Source: Platycarya strobilacea
Taxonomy: Eukaryota > Streptophyta > Magnoliopsida > Fagales > Juglandaceae
Length of the DNA: 64,000 nucleotides
Assembly: GCA_036898215.1 (NCBI GenBank)
Contig: CM072548.1
Span: forward strand, 14,457,730-14,521,729
Direction: 5' to 3'
The translations under genes and the position numbers were made by a program. The notes under the pieces were generated by a model. It searched no databases, had not been told where the DNA came from, and worked only from the letters and a program-made list of their open reading frames with translations. Position 1 is the first letter of the stretch. The number at the start of each line of letters is the position of its first letter. Of this stretch, positions 44,880-55,904 are shown piece after piece.

Positions 44880-46032
44880 TTAGGTCAATTTGTTTGTAAG
44901 CCTATATTAAAGTCAGATTCAGAATTTAATTTTTCTAATTATTTGTTTGATAATTCTTTTGTTTTTGAAAATATGAGTGAACAAAAGGATCAACTCATTA
45001 CGACTTTTTAGGACTACCTTCACCCTACATGCATAGCCACACCATCATGCATCATGTTTCCACACAATACTCGTCAACTTGATGTTAAAACAGGGGTGAT
45101 ACAGTTACTCCCCACTTTTCTTGGGTTGAAAAATAAAAATTTATACGTACACATTAGAGAGTTTGAGAAAGTAGTTGCAACTTTTCATAATCAAAATACA
45201 ACTGATGACATTGTGAGACTTAAGTTCATTTATTTCTCTTTGAAAGATAAAGCTAAGAATTGGCTATACTCACTGAGACCACAATCTATTAGGTTGTGGG
45301 ATAAGATGACTCAAGTTTTTTTTAATAAATATTTTCTCTAACATAAGTCAAATGCTTTAAAAAGATAGATATTCAGCTTTACACAAAAGGACAATGAGAT
45401 TTTAAATATGTCTTGGGAAGATTTAAGGAGTTATTGAGTCTATGTCCTCACCATGGATATGAAAGTTAATGTCTAGTGAGTTACTTTTATGAGGAACTTA
45501 CACCTAGAGAGCGTCAATTTGTGCAGATGATATGTAATTGTGAGTTCTTATAGAAAAATCATAATGTGGCCATAGAGTACCTCAATAAGCTTGCTGAAAA
45601 AACTCACACTTGGACTGAACCTAATGCTACTGAGAGCACAAATAGGTCATGACCTAGAGGGAAACAAAATGGTGGTAGAATTTACTGTCTTAAGGAGGAG
45701 GACAACTTGAAGGCTAAGGTTGAGATACTTACTAGAGAGTTAGAGTTGTTAAAGACTAAGGACTTAGGCAATACACTTGGCTAATCATGTAGAGTCTTTT
45801 GGACCATATTTTGTGTGTGGTGGGATAGATCACCTCGCCCAAGATTATCCCACATTTACTAAGATAAGAGGGTAGTATGAGAAATAAAGTAATACCTTAG
45901 GTATGTACAAAAAGCTTTTTACACATTTCTCTAAGACCTACAATCTAGGGTGGGACGATCACCCCAATTTTAGCTGATCACCGTAAATCAGAGGATGTTG
46001 AAAAGAATCAAAGTAGTAGCGATGCCAACCTA
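44880..46032 (+). pseudogene. Athila gag remnant
   Basis: 45054-45341 encodes the conserved gag core: LPTFLGLKNKNLYVHIREFE, VRLKFIYFSLKDKAKNWLYS, SIRLWDKMTQVFFNKYF. After frameshifts a knuckle-like FVCGGIDHLAQDYP lies near 45810-45850, and TYNLGWDDHPNFS near 45940-45980, both Athila hallmarks. It is interrupted at 46033 by a reversed Tekay-type LTR. Confidence 0.85.
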
Positions 46033-48760
46033 TGTCGGTGCCCTAACTTGCGCTTGAGATCGTAAGCAAATCGTGTTGTCGGGGATGAGCGTCACAAGGA
46101 AGTTCAACCCTCGTCTTATCATGTACTGGATTTTTTTTTTTAGGGTTATCGCAGTGGAAAAAGGTCAAACCTTTCCAAAATATTACATTACTATTAATAT
46201 AAATATAAGGATCCTTTATAAGTATTCATTCTTCCAAAACAATAGAAGACTAAAATATATGCATATAAATACAAAAGTTGCATAGAGGATTCCCAGCCAT
46301 CCCTTCCTAATCCAACAGTTCCTTCTTAATCTCCTTAAAGTTTGAGCTGTAACGGAGGCGGTCCAAATCCAAGGTTAGTCCCACCTCACAACTCATCCCG
46401 GAGGATGACTCATAAAGGCAACCCATGTGGAAGGAATCGTCTATGCCGAGAACTATACAACACCCGATAGTGCGTATATTTCTCAAAACGTACACAGTTA
46501 GGGGTAGTGACTCCACTGCCCAACGGCTCAGGTAGTCAAGAGTCACTAGCTCGGAGGTGACGAACTCAGTCGGGCCCGTGGGGGTCCAAGGCACCGTCCC
46601 TGGGGTCATACTTTTCAAAGTCGTCATTACCTGCAACTACTTCTATCGTCTCCAAAAAGGAGATAATGGAGAGATAAACAGGGGTGAAATTTCGGGAAAA
46701 ATCTCAGTAAGTACATTTATATCATAACAAAATTAATTTGATAAATGAATAGCAAACAATCAGTCATACTCTATGCATTATGAGACTCATGACTTTATGG
46801 TATGCACATGCTCATGCTCATGCCATGTCCTTTCAATTTCCTTTTTCATTTCATTTTCTCATCATATGCTTGCTTATAATCTCGAAAAACAAAACATTTG
46901 AGTTTCCTTTCAAAATTCATCTTTTTGCAAATATTTTTCATTTTTCTTATCTTAGGCGCCACTTATCATATTATATATAGCCCAAAAGCCCATCTTTTGT
47001 CATGACCTCTGTTGGACACCTCACGATTCTCCTACGTACCGTGTGTTCCTACTAGTTACCATAGCACCCGGCGACCGTATCAAACTTAAGTAGCTACGTT
47101 TCGTGCCCTTTCGCGCTCTTCATCACTCGATGAGGCCGAAGCCAATACCATCCTGTATACACCCACTAGTTTTAGATGCGACCACGCTTCGGATACCTTT
47201 TGGAGCCATACATGGTCTGCCGACGGTTTTTTGTCGACCCAGGGGCTTTCACTCGACTTTAATCACTCCTAAGTGAACAAGGAGTTCCACTAGGGCACTA
47301 CCCCGTCTCAGCCTTTGGGGTTCTTCTAAAACTTTAATTAATTTCTTTTCTTTTTAAAAACATGTTTAAAATATGATTTTTGTGCTGTATGCATGAGACG
47401 TGAGACTCATGTCACGGAACATACAAAAATACGCGACGAACATAACGCTTATTCTCATAACGCTTAAGCTCTTTCACAATTTTTGCATCTCATAATTTTA
47501 CTCTTTCCCTACCCAAAAATGCTTAATGGGTCTCTTATACACTTAGGGGTGCTTGGCCCCTTCCTAATACGGTTGGGCCGAGACCCTCCCTTCGTAAATT
47601 CCTAACTTTTCGTCCCATATTCTTCTCCAAGCACTCTAATTCAACTTCAACTACTCAAATATATTTTTCTAACTCTAAAAACATAGCCTGGCCGAAACCC
47701 TATATCCTTTAATTTATTATTTTATTCATTTATTTTTCTTCCAAGATGACTCACCCAATGATTTAGGTGAAAACCACCAATCAATCATTTTATTTATATA
47801 CATCTAATGTCTCCAATATTTAAGTATATAATCATAACATAACACAATAATTGAATCAATAATTCAACCCAAAAAAAGAACCTTGAGTCCGAAATACATG
47901 CATGCACAAACCCAACATTTTCATCTCCAAGTTATAATCTGACGAGCATGTTTTCATCTTCACTCATCATGTTGATCACACCATATCCTCCCTTCATATC
48001 AAATATTCAAATTTACTACATGAAATAATTTTTACTCTTAACAAGATATTTAAACTTAGACATGGATTTTTACCACTAAATAAACAACACTAGAAGCATC
48101 ATTCAACATCATGCTAGTAGACCTTCAATCATGCATGCATTTCCTTCATTGCACCTCATGTTGAGTAACTAACTAAACCACATACCATTTTAAATTTTCA
48201 ACTTAGAAAATATTATAATTTAAGCATGAACTAAACTAAGCATGAAAAACTTTCTCTCTAACGGGTTTCATTTTCAATATACATACTCAAAGATTCAAGC
48301 AAACACTCCAGTTCATTCAAAAGTATACTAAGATTGCTAAAGGTAGGATAAGAATGCACTTACTTCTTCAAAAGCAACTCTTCTTCAAAATTATTTGTTC
48401 TAGCTCTTTTCTACTTAGGATAAGGTGATGTTTAGAGGTTAGAAGAAAGTAAAACAAAAGAGAGTTAAGAGAGAAGTGGAGTTGGCCGAGAGGTAGGGAG
48501 AAAGAGAGCTTGTGGGATTGTGAGTTAGCCAAGTGAGGTGTGAGTCTCCTCAAGGGTATTCGGCCATACTCTTTTTCCTATGACTCAAGGACACTTCACC
48601 ATAGTTTGGTTTGAAAGATATATGACTAGACAAGGGTGGTTGCATGGGAAAAGAAAGCAAATGATAACAAATGGGAGGAAGTGAGAATCTGGGTTCCTCT
48701 GCCTCCCCAAGGTCTCCACCAAAACATCCCTCCCTTCTTTCCTCATTCTCTTTTCATTTC
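46033..48760 (-). mobile_element. Reversed Tekay-family LTR fragment inside Athila
   Basis: Reverse complement of the Tekay LTR. TGTCGGTGCC (46033) corresponds to the LTR end GGCGTCAACA, 46078-46120 matches 3110-3150, and 47280-47335 matches 1770-1805; the (GA)-rich and upstream blocks follow to about 48690. No internal domain is present, so this is a solo LTR. The far end, which should read GGTTGTCACA, is not seen and no matching 5 bp duplication (ACCTA on the left) was found, so the right side is truncated. It is diverged from 517-12582. Confidence 0.8.
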
Positions 48761-48764
48761 AAAT

Positions 48765-49380
48765 TGATAAATTTTATTATCCCGTTGATTTCCTAATCTT
48801 GGACACTACTTCTGTTGTTGACTCTACCTCTAAAATTCCTTTAATTTTAGGTAGACATTTCCTTGCCACTGCTAATATTGTGATTAATTGCATAAATGGT
48901 TTGATGAAACTCTCTTTTGGAAATATGACTCTTGAGATAAATATTTTTCATTTTACAAAACAACAAGAAGAGGATGACGAGTGCCACCAGACATATATAA
49001 TTGACTCGCTCATAAATAAGGGAAGTTTTCACAACTCGTGATTTTGATCATCTTGAGTATTTTTTTGTTAATTCTGAATTTAATCCTATTAGTGATTCAT
49101 CTGATGTGATTGATATTTTTGTAGTTTTTTATACAATTCAAGATCATGCACATAGGCTTGGCAACCAAAATTTGAGGAGTTGCCTAAGAAAAGTGAAGAA
49201 TGAGTTCTTTCAAATGAAGAAGTACCAAGAGTTGACTTGAAACCTTACCATCTACTTGTGAACCTCGAGCATCAAGTTTATTGGGCCAACAAACATTTCA
49301 ATTTTAACCTAGGAGAGGCAGCTCCGGAAGTAGAAGACATTACACCTGCGAACCCAATCTATCCACATTGACCATACCAT
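48765..49380 (+). pseudogene. Athila protease and pol-end remnant with large internal deletion
   Basis: DKFYYPVDFLILDTT and IPLILGRHFLATANIVINC..GLMKLSFGNMTLEINIF (48770-48950) is the Athila protease region. After stops, LKPYHLL near 49235 and WANKHFNFNLGEA near 49285-49320 resemble the junction of protease with sequence normally near the end of pol. Reverse transcriptase, RNase H and integrase are missing, so the copy is dead. Confidence 0.78.
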
Positions 49381-50250
49381 GTAGTCATTTTTTGTATTTG
49401 TTTTGTTTTGTTTTGTTTTCATTTATTTTTTATTTTTTAATTATTTTTTGTCCTTTTCTTTTTATTTGATGTTGTTTTCTTTATTTTTACTTGTAGGTTA
49501 GTTTCATTTTGTCAATTCAGTTTGTCATCTTTGGTGCCTAATGAGCAACCCACGTCACACATTAGGCATATTCTACCATTTTCAGTACTCTCCATTCAAT
49601 TTTTATTTTTAAATATTAAGGACAATGTTTTATTTAAATTGGGGGTGATGGTACAAATTCAGCATTTAAAATACTTGTTGAAACTCTATGACATATTTCC
49701 ATGTGTCAATTTTTTTTTTTTATTTGCATCACACAGGCACATTTTCACATATGTACTCATGCACATTCATGTTCATTTTAGTAAATTCATCAAAACCATC
49801 TTAATCATTTTGCTGAAACATTCACAAAATTTTTAATGTACTTATCCAAATTTTGTGGTAAGATGGTAGTTTGACACATGTAGCTAGAGAACTCTTTTAC
49901 TTAAGTATTCATGTGAATTTTGGGAGATGAGTGAGAGCTTACAAATGCAGTAAATTTTGTTAAGCGTTCATTGATCTATTGAATTAGGCGCTTCTTTCGA
50001 TAATATCATTATATAGTCGGTGGTAAAATGGTGGATATACTTGAGATATAACGAAGATCATTTAGGATTAACATTTGAGCTTGTTAAGCTAATTATTTCC
50101 ATCATAGACCCTTAGTAGCCAATTTTGACCCAACAAACACATATAATATTTTTCTTTTCATATGCCCACATCATCCATAGTTCTTCACATTGGAGAATAG
50201 TTTATATACTAGGTGTGGATATAAGCTTCTTATATTTTAAATGAAGGGTA
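49381..50250 (+). other. Athila 3' untranslated region, no 3' LTR found
   Basis: T-rich block at 49385-49500, then TTTAAATTGGGGGTGATGG at about 49633-49651, the usual purine-rich Athila tract, and about 550 bp of non-coding DNA. No copy of the 43285-44696 LTR follows, so the element is truncated. Confidence 0.55.
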
Positions 50251-51231
50251 TTTTTATAAGAATAACTTAAAAAATAATATCCATTTACGCACATAGTCTA
50301 TTTTAAAATATAATTAAAAAATTAAAAAGTAAATTATATTCTTTTATACCTATCGAGGATCGAGTATTCTCACACGGTGGTAACGTCGGCGCAAATTTGG
50401 ACATTTTTACTGTTAAAATTTCTTTGAATTACAATAATGCCATTGATGTATACGTAAAATGCGAAATTTTTCTCTCAAATCGAAGGAAGAATTTCCTTCC
50501 CTCGTCACTTAATCCGTTTCCGACGGAGTACCAGTGATGGAGTCCTCCACCACCATCGGCCTCTTCCACCATCTTCGGCTTCTTCGTGCAAAGGCTTCCT
50601 TATCCGTTTGATTTTTTCTTCATTTCTAGGCTGCAACATTTTGAAATATAACAGTTTGATTCCCAATATGGTTTGCTTCAGCTTTATAACTGATCAGTAA
50701 TGTTTCCCTGTTTTTCTACTAGTTAATTTTCTGACGCACTAGTTATTCATTTACAACCCATACTATGCGTACGTAGTTGTTTGTGTTGTACGAGAAACGA
50801 TCTGCTAAGAAATTTGACAACTTCTTATATATCGAAATGAATATATACTCTTAACATAAATAATCATTTTTTTACAATTAATTCATCACAAATAATAATT
50901 CATTTTTGCCGCTCGGTTCAAGCTACAAAAACATTAGGGGCGCAGCTGAAAGCTCACCAAATCTTACCAAATTAAGGCGTTGAAAGCGACATTCAAATTA
51001 ACAAAAAAAACTTCATGACCTATTTAAAATAGCCAAGTACAAATCAATACATGCAATCTGAAGTGGGGTACTTGATGACCAATTAAGACCCAAAGGTACT
51101 TAATTAATAACACCAACACAAAATGCAAAATAATAAAGTACGTAGATTTATTTTTAACTCCATACATATATAGGTAGGCACAATATTACAACGCGGTCTC
51201 CCAAATAATTTCATGCCAAAAACTTACTTTT
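50251..51231. other. Intergenic, no gene recognised
   Basis: A short open frame from ATG 50536 (about 23 codons) lies in a GC-richer patch (50500-50640) that may be the fossil start of a gene but has no support. 50900-51231 is the 3' flank of the decarboxylase pseudogene. Confidence 0.4.
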
Positions 51232-52182
51232 TCAGTAGTTTTCGCTTACAAGTATGGCATTTGCATGCTCCTGCACCACTTTCCAAGCCGAGATAACGTG
51301 CTTTTCTTCCACTAGAGTTGCTCCTACTGCAAATCTTATCACGAACACACCGCCAACCACGGAATGAGTCATGAAAACAAGGCCTGACTTGTTAATGGAA
51401 TCCAATAATTTCAGGTTAAGCTCATTTGTACTTGCTTCTTTCATGTAGTTATGATATTCATCATGATCATGATCATCACCCTCTCCATTTGCATGACCAT
51501 TTACGTGACCATTTGTAGTAGTACCATTTACATATGATGCGCCCTTACCCATTCGTGGGGACAAAACCCTAAAGCAAACCACAGCAAAGTTTCTAGGGGC
51601 AACCATTTCAAACCTCTTGTCCGATGTGACAAACGCTTCAAAAAGCTTGGCCATGTTAACATGACTTCTCAGAAAGTCCCTAAGCTTAGCCACGCCATAG
51701 CTTCAAAGCACGAACCATAGTTTCAAAGATCGGAATATTCGGCTTAGGGTAAGCTGCCAGGCTTTGTACTCCACCACTTGCCTTGAATTGGTTGCCTTAT
51801 TCCTCAAGTACCCAGGAGTTGTTGACAGTGATTTTATCAAAGCGCTCGGATCCTTGACCCAAAGGCAACAGCAATCCAAAGTGGTTAAGAACCATTTATG
51901 TGCATTGAGGCTAAAAGAGTTTGCACCCTCAACACCATCAATGACATGTCGGAACTCAGGACAAATGCAAACACTTCCAGCATAAGCAGCATTGACATGG
52001 ACCCACAACCCATGATCTTTGGCAACATCGCATAACGACCCTACTAGATCAATTGCAGTTGTCGAAGTTGTCCCCACAGTGGCACACAAGAATAAAAGGA
52101 TTAGGCCTACAGCAATATCTTTGCAAATGGCTGATCGTAGGGACTCTAGGGACAGCGAAAACGACGTGCGCTCGGTGGTTTT
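51232..52182 (-). pseudogene. Aromatic amino acid (tyrosine-type) decarboxylase, C-terminal part, with stop and active-site change
   Basis: PLP-dependent group II decarboxylase, C-terminal portion. It includes CATVGTTSTTAID, a PLP-site motif reading HVNAAYAGS where HVDAAYAGS is invariant in the family (Asp to Asn, loss of the residue that holds the cofactor ring), the Schiff-base Lys in SFSLNAHKWF, and PGYLRNKAT in the catalytic loop. The loop Tyr is kept, the decarboxylase rather than aldehyde-synthase state. A TGA (51703-51705) replaces the Arg codon CGA of LWFVLRSYG. The frame then runs to the normal C terminus at 51232. A Gly/His/Asn-rich insertion (residues encoded near 51450-51540) varies in plant members. 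The remainder of the gene is at 61442-62118. Confidence 0.93.
52178..52182. repeat. Target duplication GTTTT of Tat element, left copy
   Basis: Identical to 61442-61446; both lie within the decarboxylase codons. Confidence 0.93.
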
Positions 52183-52584
52183 TGTTGAGGACATGTCTCG
52201 CCGGCCTTCTGTTTCTATTACCTGCAAGAAGAATTAAGAAAAGATTGTGGCTTTCCACCCGAGATAACTCTGACGTTCAAGTTAGTGATCACGTATTTAC
52301 GAAAATAATTCTTAATCTCCATAATTGAGATTTACCTAGTCTATTTATAAGCCTTTGAGGCGATACATGTCCATTGTAATGCCTTCCGTAATCATCGTGA
52401 TTGCGTATCTGTATGATATATCTTTCTGAGTTTGTTGATATTTCGTATCTGTTTAAAATTTCGATAAAGGTGGCAACGAGTTTGATATATATTTTGGATT
52501 CTGCAGAGTTGGGCCCTTAGTATGCTTTTCCTTCCTGGTGGGCTCCCATCACTGTTAGGCCTTTGGGCCAAATCTAATCCCACA
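52183..52584 (-). mobile_element. LTR of Tat-type element, left copy (3' LTR in element sense)
   Basis: 402 bp, TGTTGAGGAC to AATCCCACA on the plus strand. It pairs with 61040-61441 (also 402 bp); about 29 differences by eye, mostly transitions, roughly 7 percent. In element orientation it carries TATAAATAG near 52340-52350. Confidence 0.95.
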
Positions 52585-52602
52585 ATTACCCCGCAAATTT
52601 TC
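52585..52602 (-). other. Polypurine-like tract of Tat element
   Basis: Minus strand AAAATTTGCGGGGTAAT adjoins the LTR where the plus-strand primer is expected. A weak tract. Confidence 0.45.
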
Positions 52603-52919
52603 TTCGCCTTGTGGCGTAGGAAATTTAAATTTTTTTTTTATTTATTTCCCGCGAAGGCAAACTTGGGAATTCGCTCCTTTCCCTGGATCATCGGGCGCGT
52701 GCTGTCTTCTCGTCTTCTCATCTGAAGGTTACACCTTTGTCTTTATGTCAAATCATCATATCTCTGCCTGTTAGTATGTCGCATTTGTTTTCTTTAAATA
52801 CCTCTTCTCTTTCTCTCTTCATTTTGCTTTTCTGCATTCTCTCATTATTAGACTCTTTCCGTCTCTGCCTTTTTGTTCCTTCTTGTTTCTTGCATTCTTC
52901 TTCTTCTTCATTACTTCCC

Positions 52920-55749
52920 ATGGCAGACCAAGGCAGCGGTTTGGTCCAGCCTTTTGATATTCTTGAGGGCACGACCTTTGAAGGTTATGTTTGGCACTCT
53001 AGTGTTCGTGAGAAACACTTGGCTAGGATCAGGCAAGAGTTCAAGATTCCCAGTTCAGTTGTAATGAAAGCCCTTGATTCGGGCTACTGTGATGATGAGG
53101 ATTTTTCGGGTTGGGTGGCCATTTCCGTTGCCCTATTGTCTCATGGCTTGAAACTCCCCTTCTGCCGCCCCCTTCGAGACCTTCTAAACCTTCTAGAGCT
53201 CGCTCCTATTCAACTTCACCATTTTGCTCTGAGGGTGTTCTTGTGTGCTTGCATCGTTTTTTGGATGGTGCTAGAGCCCCTTCGCGATCCTTACCCCTAT
53301 CTCACTACCCGTGAGTTTTTGGCCTTCTACGATGTGAGAGCGGCCACTAAGGGATACGTGGCAGGTTTTTGTAAGAAGGGGAAAGGCCAGTCCCTGGCAA
53401 GGTTCGAAGGTAGGTATTCTAATGCCAAAGCGTGGACCACCAGGTTCTTTTTTATCAGTGGCCAAGGATGGGAGTTCCCTAGTCAGGAGGAGGTCTTTAG
53501 GGATTTCCTCGTTAGGGCTATCTGGCACTCAATCCCGGATGGTAAGCGCTTGTGGTCAACCATGCCCCCTTTATCCCGTCGAGAACTTGACCGGATTGAT
53601 GCTGTCAATGCTTGGGCCACAGATCATCCGGAAGATCTCTGGGGCGTGATTTCATGATCACCGATGTCATCCCCGCCCCTCTGTTGATGCCCTCAGAGAA
53701 GACAGCGAGGGGTGCCCTTTTCATGTGGGATGCTGAGAGCAAGTTTAGGGAAGCTAACGGCCAGAGACTACAGCAGCGAAGGGCGAAAAGGAAAAAAGGT
53801 CCAAAAAGAATAACGATGAGGACCATAAGAAAAGAGACTGCCCCAAGGGCTCTTCCGCGAACCCCCCACCCAAGAAGAGCAGGGCGCCTTTAGTCGGCGA
53901 CCAGAATTTGACACGGGCGGCTCAAATTTTGGAAGGGAGCTCGACGCCCGAAGTGAGCGCCCCTAAGTTAACGCCCCGAGACGTGGTTTCTCCAAGGGAC
54001 GGTGAGGACGCGACGCCAATTCCACCTAAGGGGTCTAAGTCCTTGGGTGACTAGACTGTGGCACCCATTTCCTCTGCGGGCACTTCCTCCGAGAAACCAC
54101 AGTCCGCCGGCTTGGGGGACAGAGAGATGCTAGCCAACATAGCTCTCTTTGAGCTGGCCGCTACTTTTCAGGCTCCTGCCCCCTCCCAGCTGAACACCCA
54201 GGCGTCGGCCCCAATTTTTCTGGCACCAACCGCTGAAGGTCCAGTGCGGGGCAGTGAGCTCTCTCCCTGTGTTGCTGCCGCCCTTCACTTGGAAGGATTT
54301 GAGGAGGTGGGAGTTCCTCCTGCGGGGGTAAAGGAGGCGAGCCATGAAGAAGGAGGAGGTGTTTTATCCCCCCTTCTGAAGGTGCCCGCAGCCTTTCAAT
54401 GGCCGGGCCGCCCAGCTCGAAGACCCCTCCCACGACCGTATTTGAAGGTAAAATTTCATCCCTGGTTGGGAGCGAGGAGCATTTTTCACCGCCGCCTCTG
54501 CATGCCCCTTTATTCGATGGGGGCCGGGAGTCCCTCACTGATGAGGAGCTGGTCCAGATGCTCCGTGACGACTCCCATCCCGCATGGGTCGGGTCAGCTC
54601 ATCCGAGACTATTGCCCGTATCTGGGCATGTGCAGGATCCAGCAGTGGGCGTGGCTCACCGGGAGGCTTCCCCTCTTCCTGTGTTTGCCCAGGAGGAAGC
54701 TGCTGCCAACATGCCCAACCAGCTGAGGGAGTGGTTCTCCACGGTATTATTCGGATTAACATTATTTCTTGCTATCTTTTGGTCTTACTTGCTTTTGTTG
54801 CCTGTCATTTACTCGGATTACTTTTTCTTTCTTTGCAGGGGGTTGAAGGCTTGGCGGCACAGCTCGTAACTAACTTCCTTGTTCGGGAAGAAAGAATCAC
54901 CGAGAGGTGGCGAGCGGACAGGGCCGAAATGGAGGCTCTAATCGAGAAAAACAGGGAGCTTGAGTCACGGGTCGCCCAAGCAGAAGGCATCGTGGATGCT
55001 CTCCAGAGGGAGCTCGAGCTGCGCAAGGGAGAAGTTCTCGAGTTTCGTGATGCTGTTCGCCTCTCTCAGGAGGCGAAAGCCAGAGAAGACTTCTCCCGCC
55101 AGGTCCTGTAGTCGGAGAGGGACCTGGCAATGGTGCAGCTTCGTGAGGCTCGACAAGGGTTTGATGTCGAAATCGTCCGCTTGACTTCTGAGCTTCGCGC
55201 CAGCAACGGGGAATTGTGCTAAGCCCGAGGGGAAGTTGCCGGCCTTACGGAAAGGTGCGGTGGGCTGACCAAAGACTTGCTGGATGCCTTGGAGAAGGCT
55301 CGCTCCGCCGCCCAAGAAGTGTCCGAGGCGTAGGGTTCGTTGGCCGAGCTTCGTGAGCGTCGTTAGAAATACAAGGCGAGCCGTGCTAATATGGACGAGG
55401 AGCTCAGGAAGGCCAACCTGGTTGCAATGGCCAGGGATGAGCAGTTGGCCCGGAAGGCTGCCCAGTTGACTGCTTCCCGGGAGGAAAATTCCCGCCTCCG
55501 GGCACAGTTAGCTTTGGTTCCCCAGGTTCGGGACACCGCTTTCACCTTCAGACATGGCTCTGGGATCCTCTGCCTTCGGAACCGTCTCCTGGCTGACCCG
55601 GTGACCAACTTGTAAGCTCTTGATGTGGGCATGTTTTCCCCTGAGCTACCCGCTTGCCGTCGGGCTGATACTTTTGGGCGCAGTGAAGTCCCCGATGCCT
55701 TCACTGGGGTGCCCCCCTTGCCACCTCCCGAAAAAAGCGGCGACACGTG
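52920..55749 (+). pseudogene. Gene carried antisense in Tat element (putative gypsy-type transposon domain plus coiled coil), with intron
   Basis: ATG 52920 opens a frame of 245 codons to a TGA at 53655. This part has the N-terminal domain known in plants as 'putative gypsy type transposon' (PF04195-like): LARIRQEFKIP, GWVAISVALLSHGLKLPFCRPLRDLLNLL, EFLAFYDVRA, WTTRFFFISGQGWEFP. A Lys-rich then Pro/Ser-rich middle follows in shifted frames (53750-54700). An intron with GT (54742) and CTTTGCAG (54838) borders interrupts it. Then a long coiled coil runs (VEGLAAQLVTNFLVREERITE, ELESRVAQAEGIVDALQREL, further heptads to 55550) and an acidic/Pro C terminus to TGA near 55747. At least four stops plus frameshifts make it non-functional here. 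It lies on the strand opposite to gag, a reported habit of Tat-lineage elements. A TATA-like TTTAAATA sits at about 52793. Function unknown. Confidence 0.82.
54742..54838 (+). other. Probable intron of the antisense gene
   Basis: GTATTATTCGG at the 5' side, T-rich interior, TTTCTTTGCAG at the 3' side. Sequence on each side is coding-like (LREWFST and VEGLAAQL), while the 97 bp between is T-rich and non-coding. Confidence 0.7.
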
Positions 55750-55900
55750 ACGAAAAGTTGCCTTATTTTGTACATGTATTATTATTTTTGTTGTTGTATA
55801 TTGTAACCATCACTTGTAATTGGACTTGGATTGTATTTTGCAATAGATCTTTTTCCTGACCTTTGTTGTTGCGTGCTTGTGCTTGTTACTGTGTGCGTCT
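55750..55900. other. Transition between antisense gene and minisatellite
   Basis: T/G-rich 150 bp, probable 3' untranslated end of the antisense gene. Confidence 0.4.
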
Positions 55901-55904
55901 TCTG

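Noticed and set aside
53111..53314. Many overlapping frames in both strands at 52900-55750 and 59400-60900
   Set aside because: They are shadows of the antisense gene and gag frames in GC-rich sequence; only one frame in each region carries family motifs.
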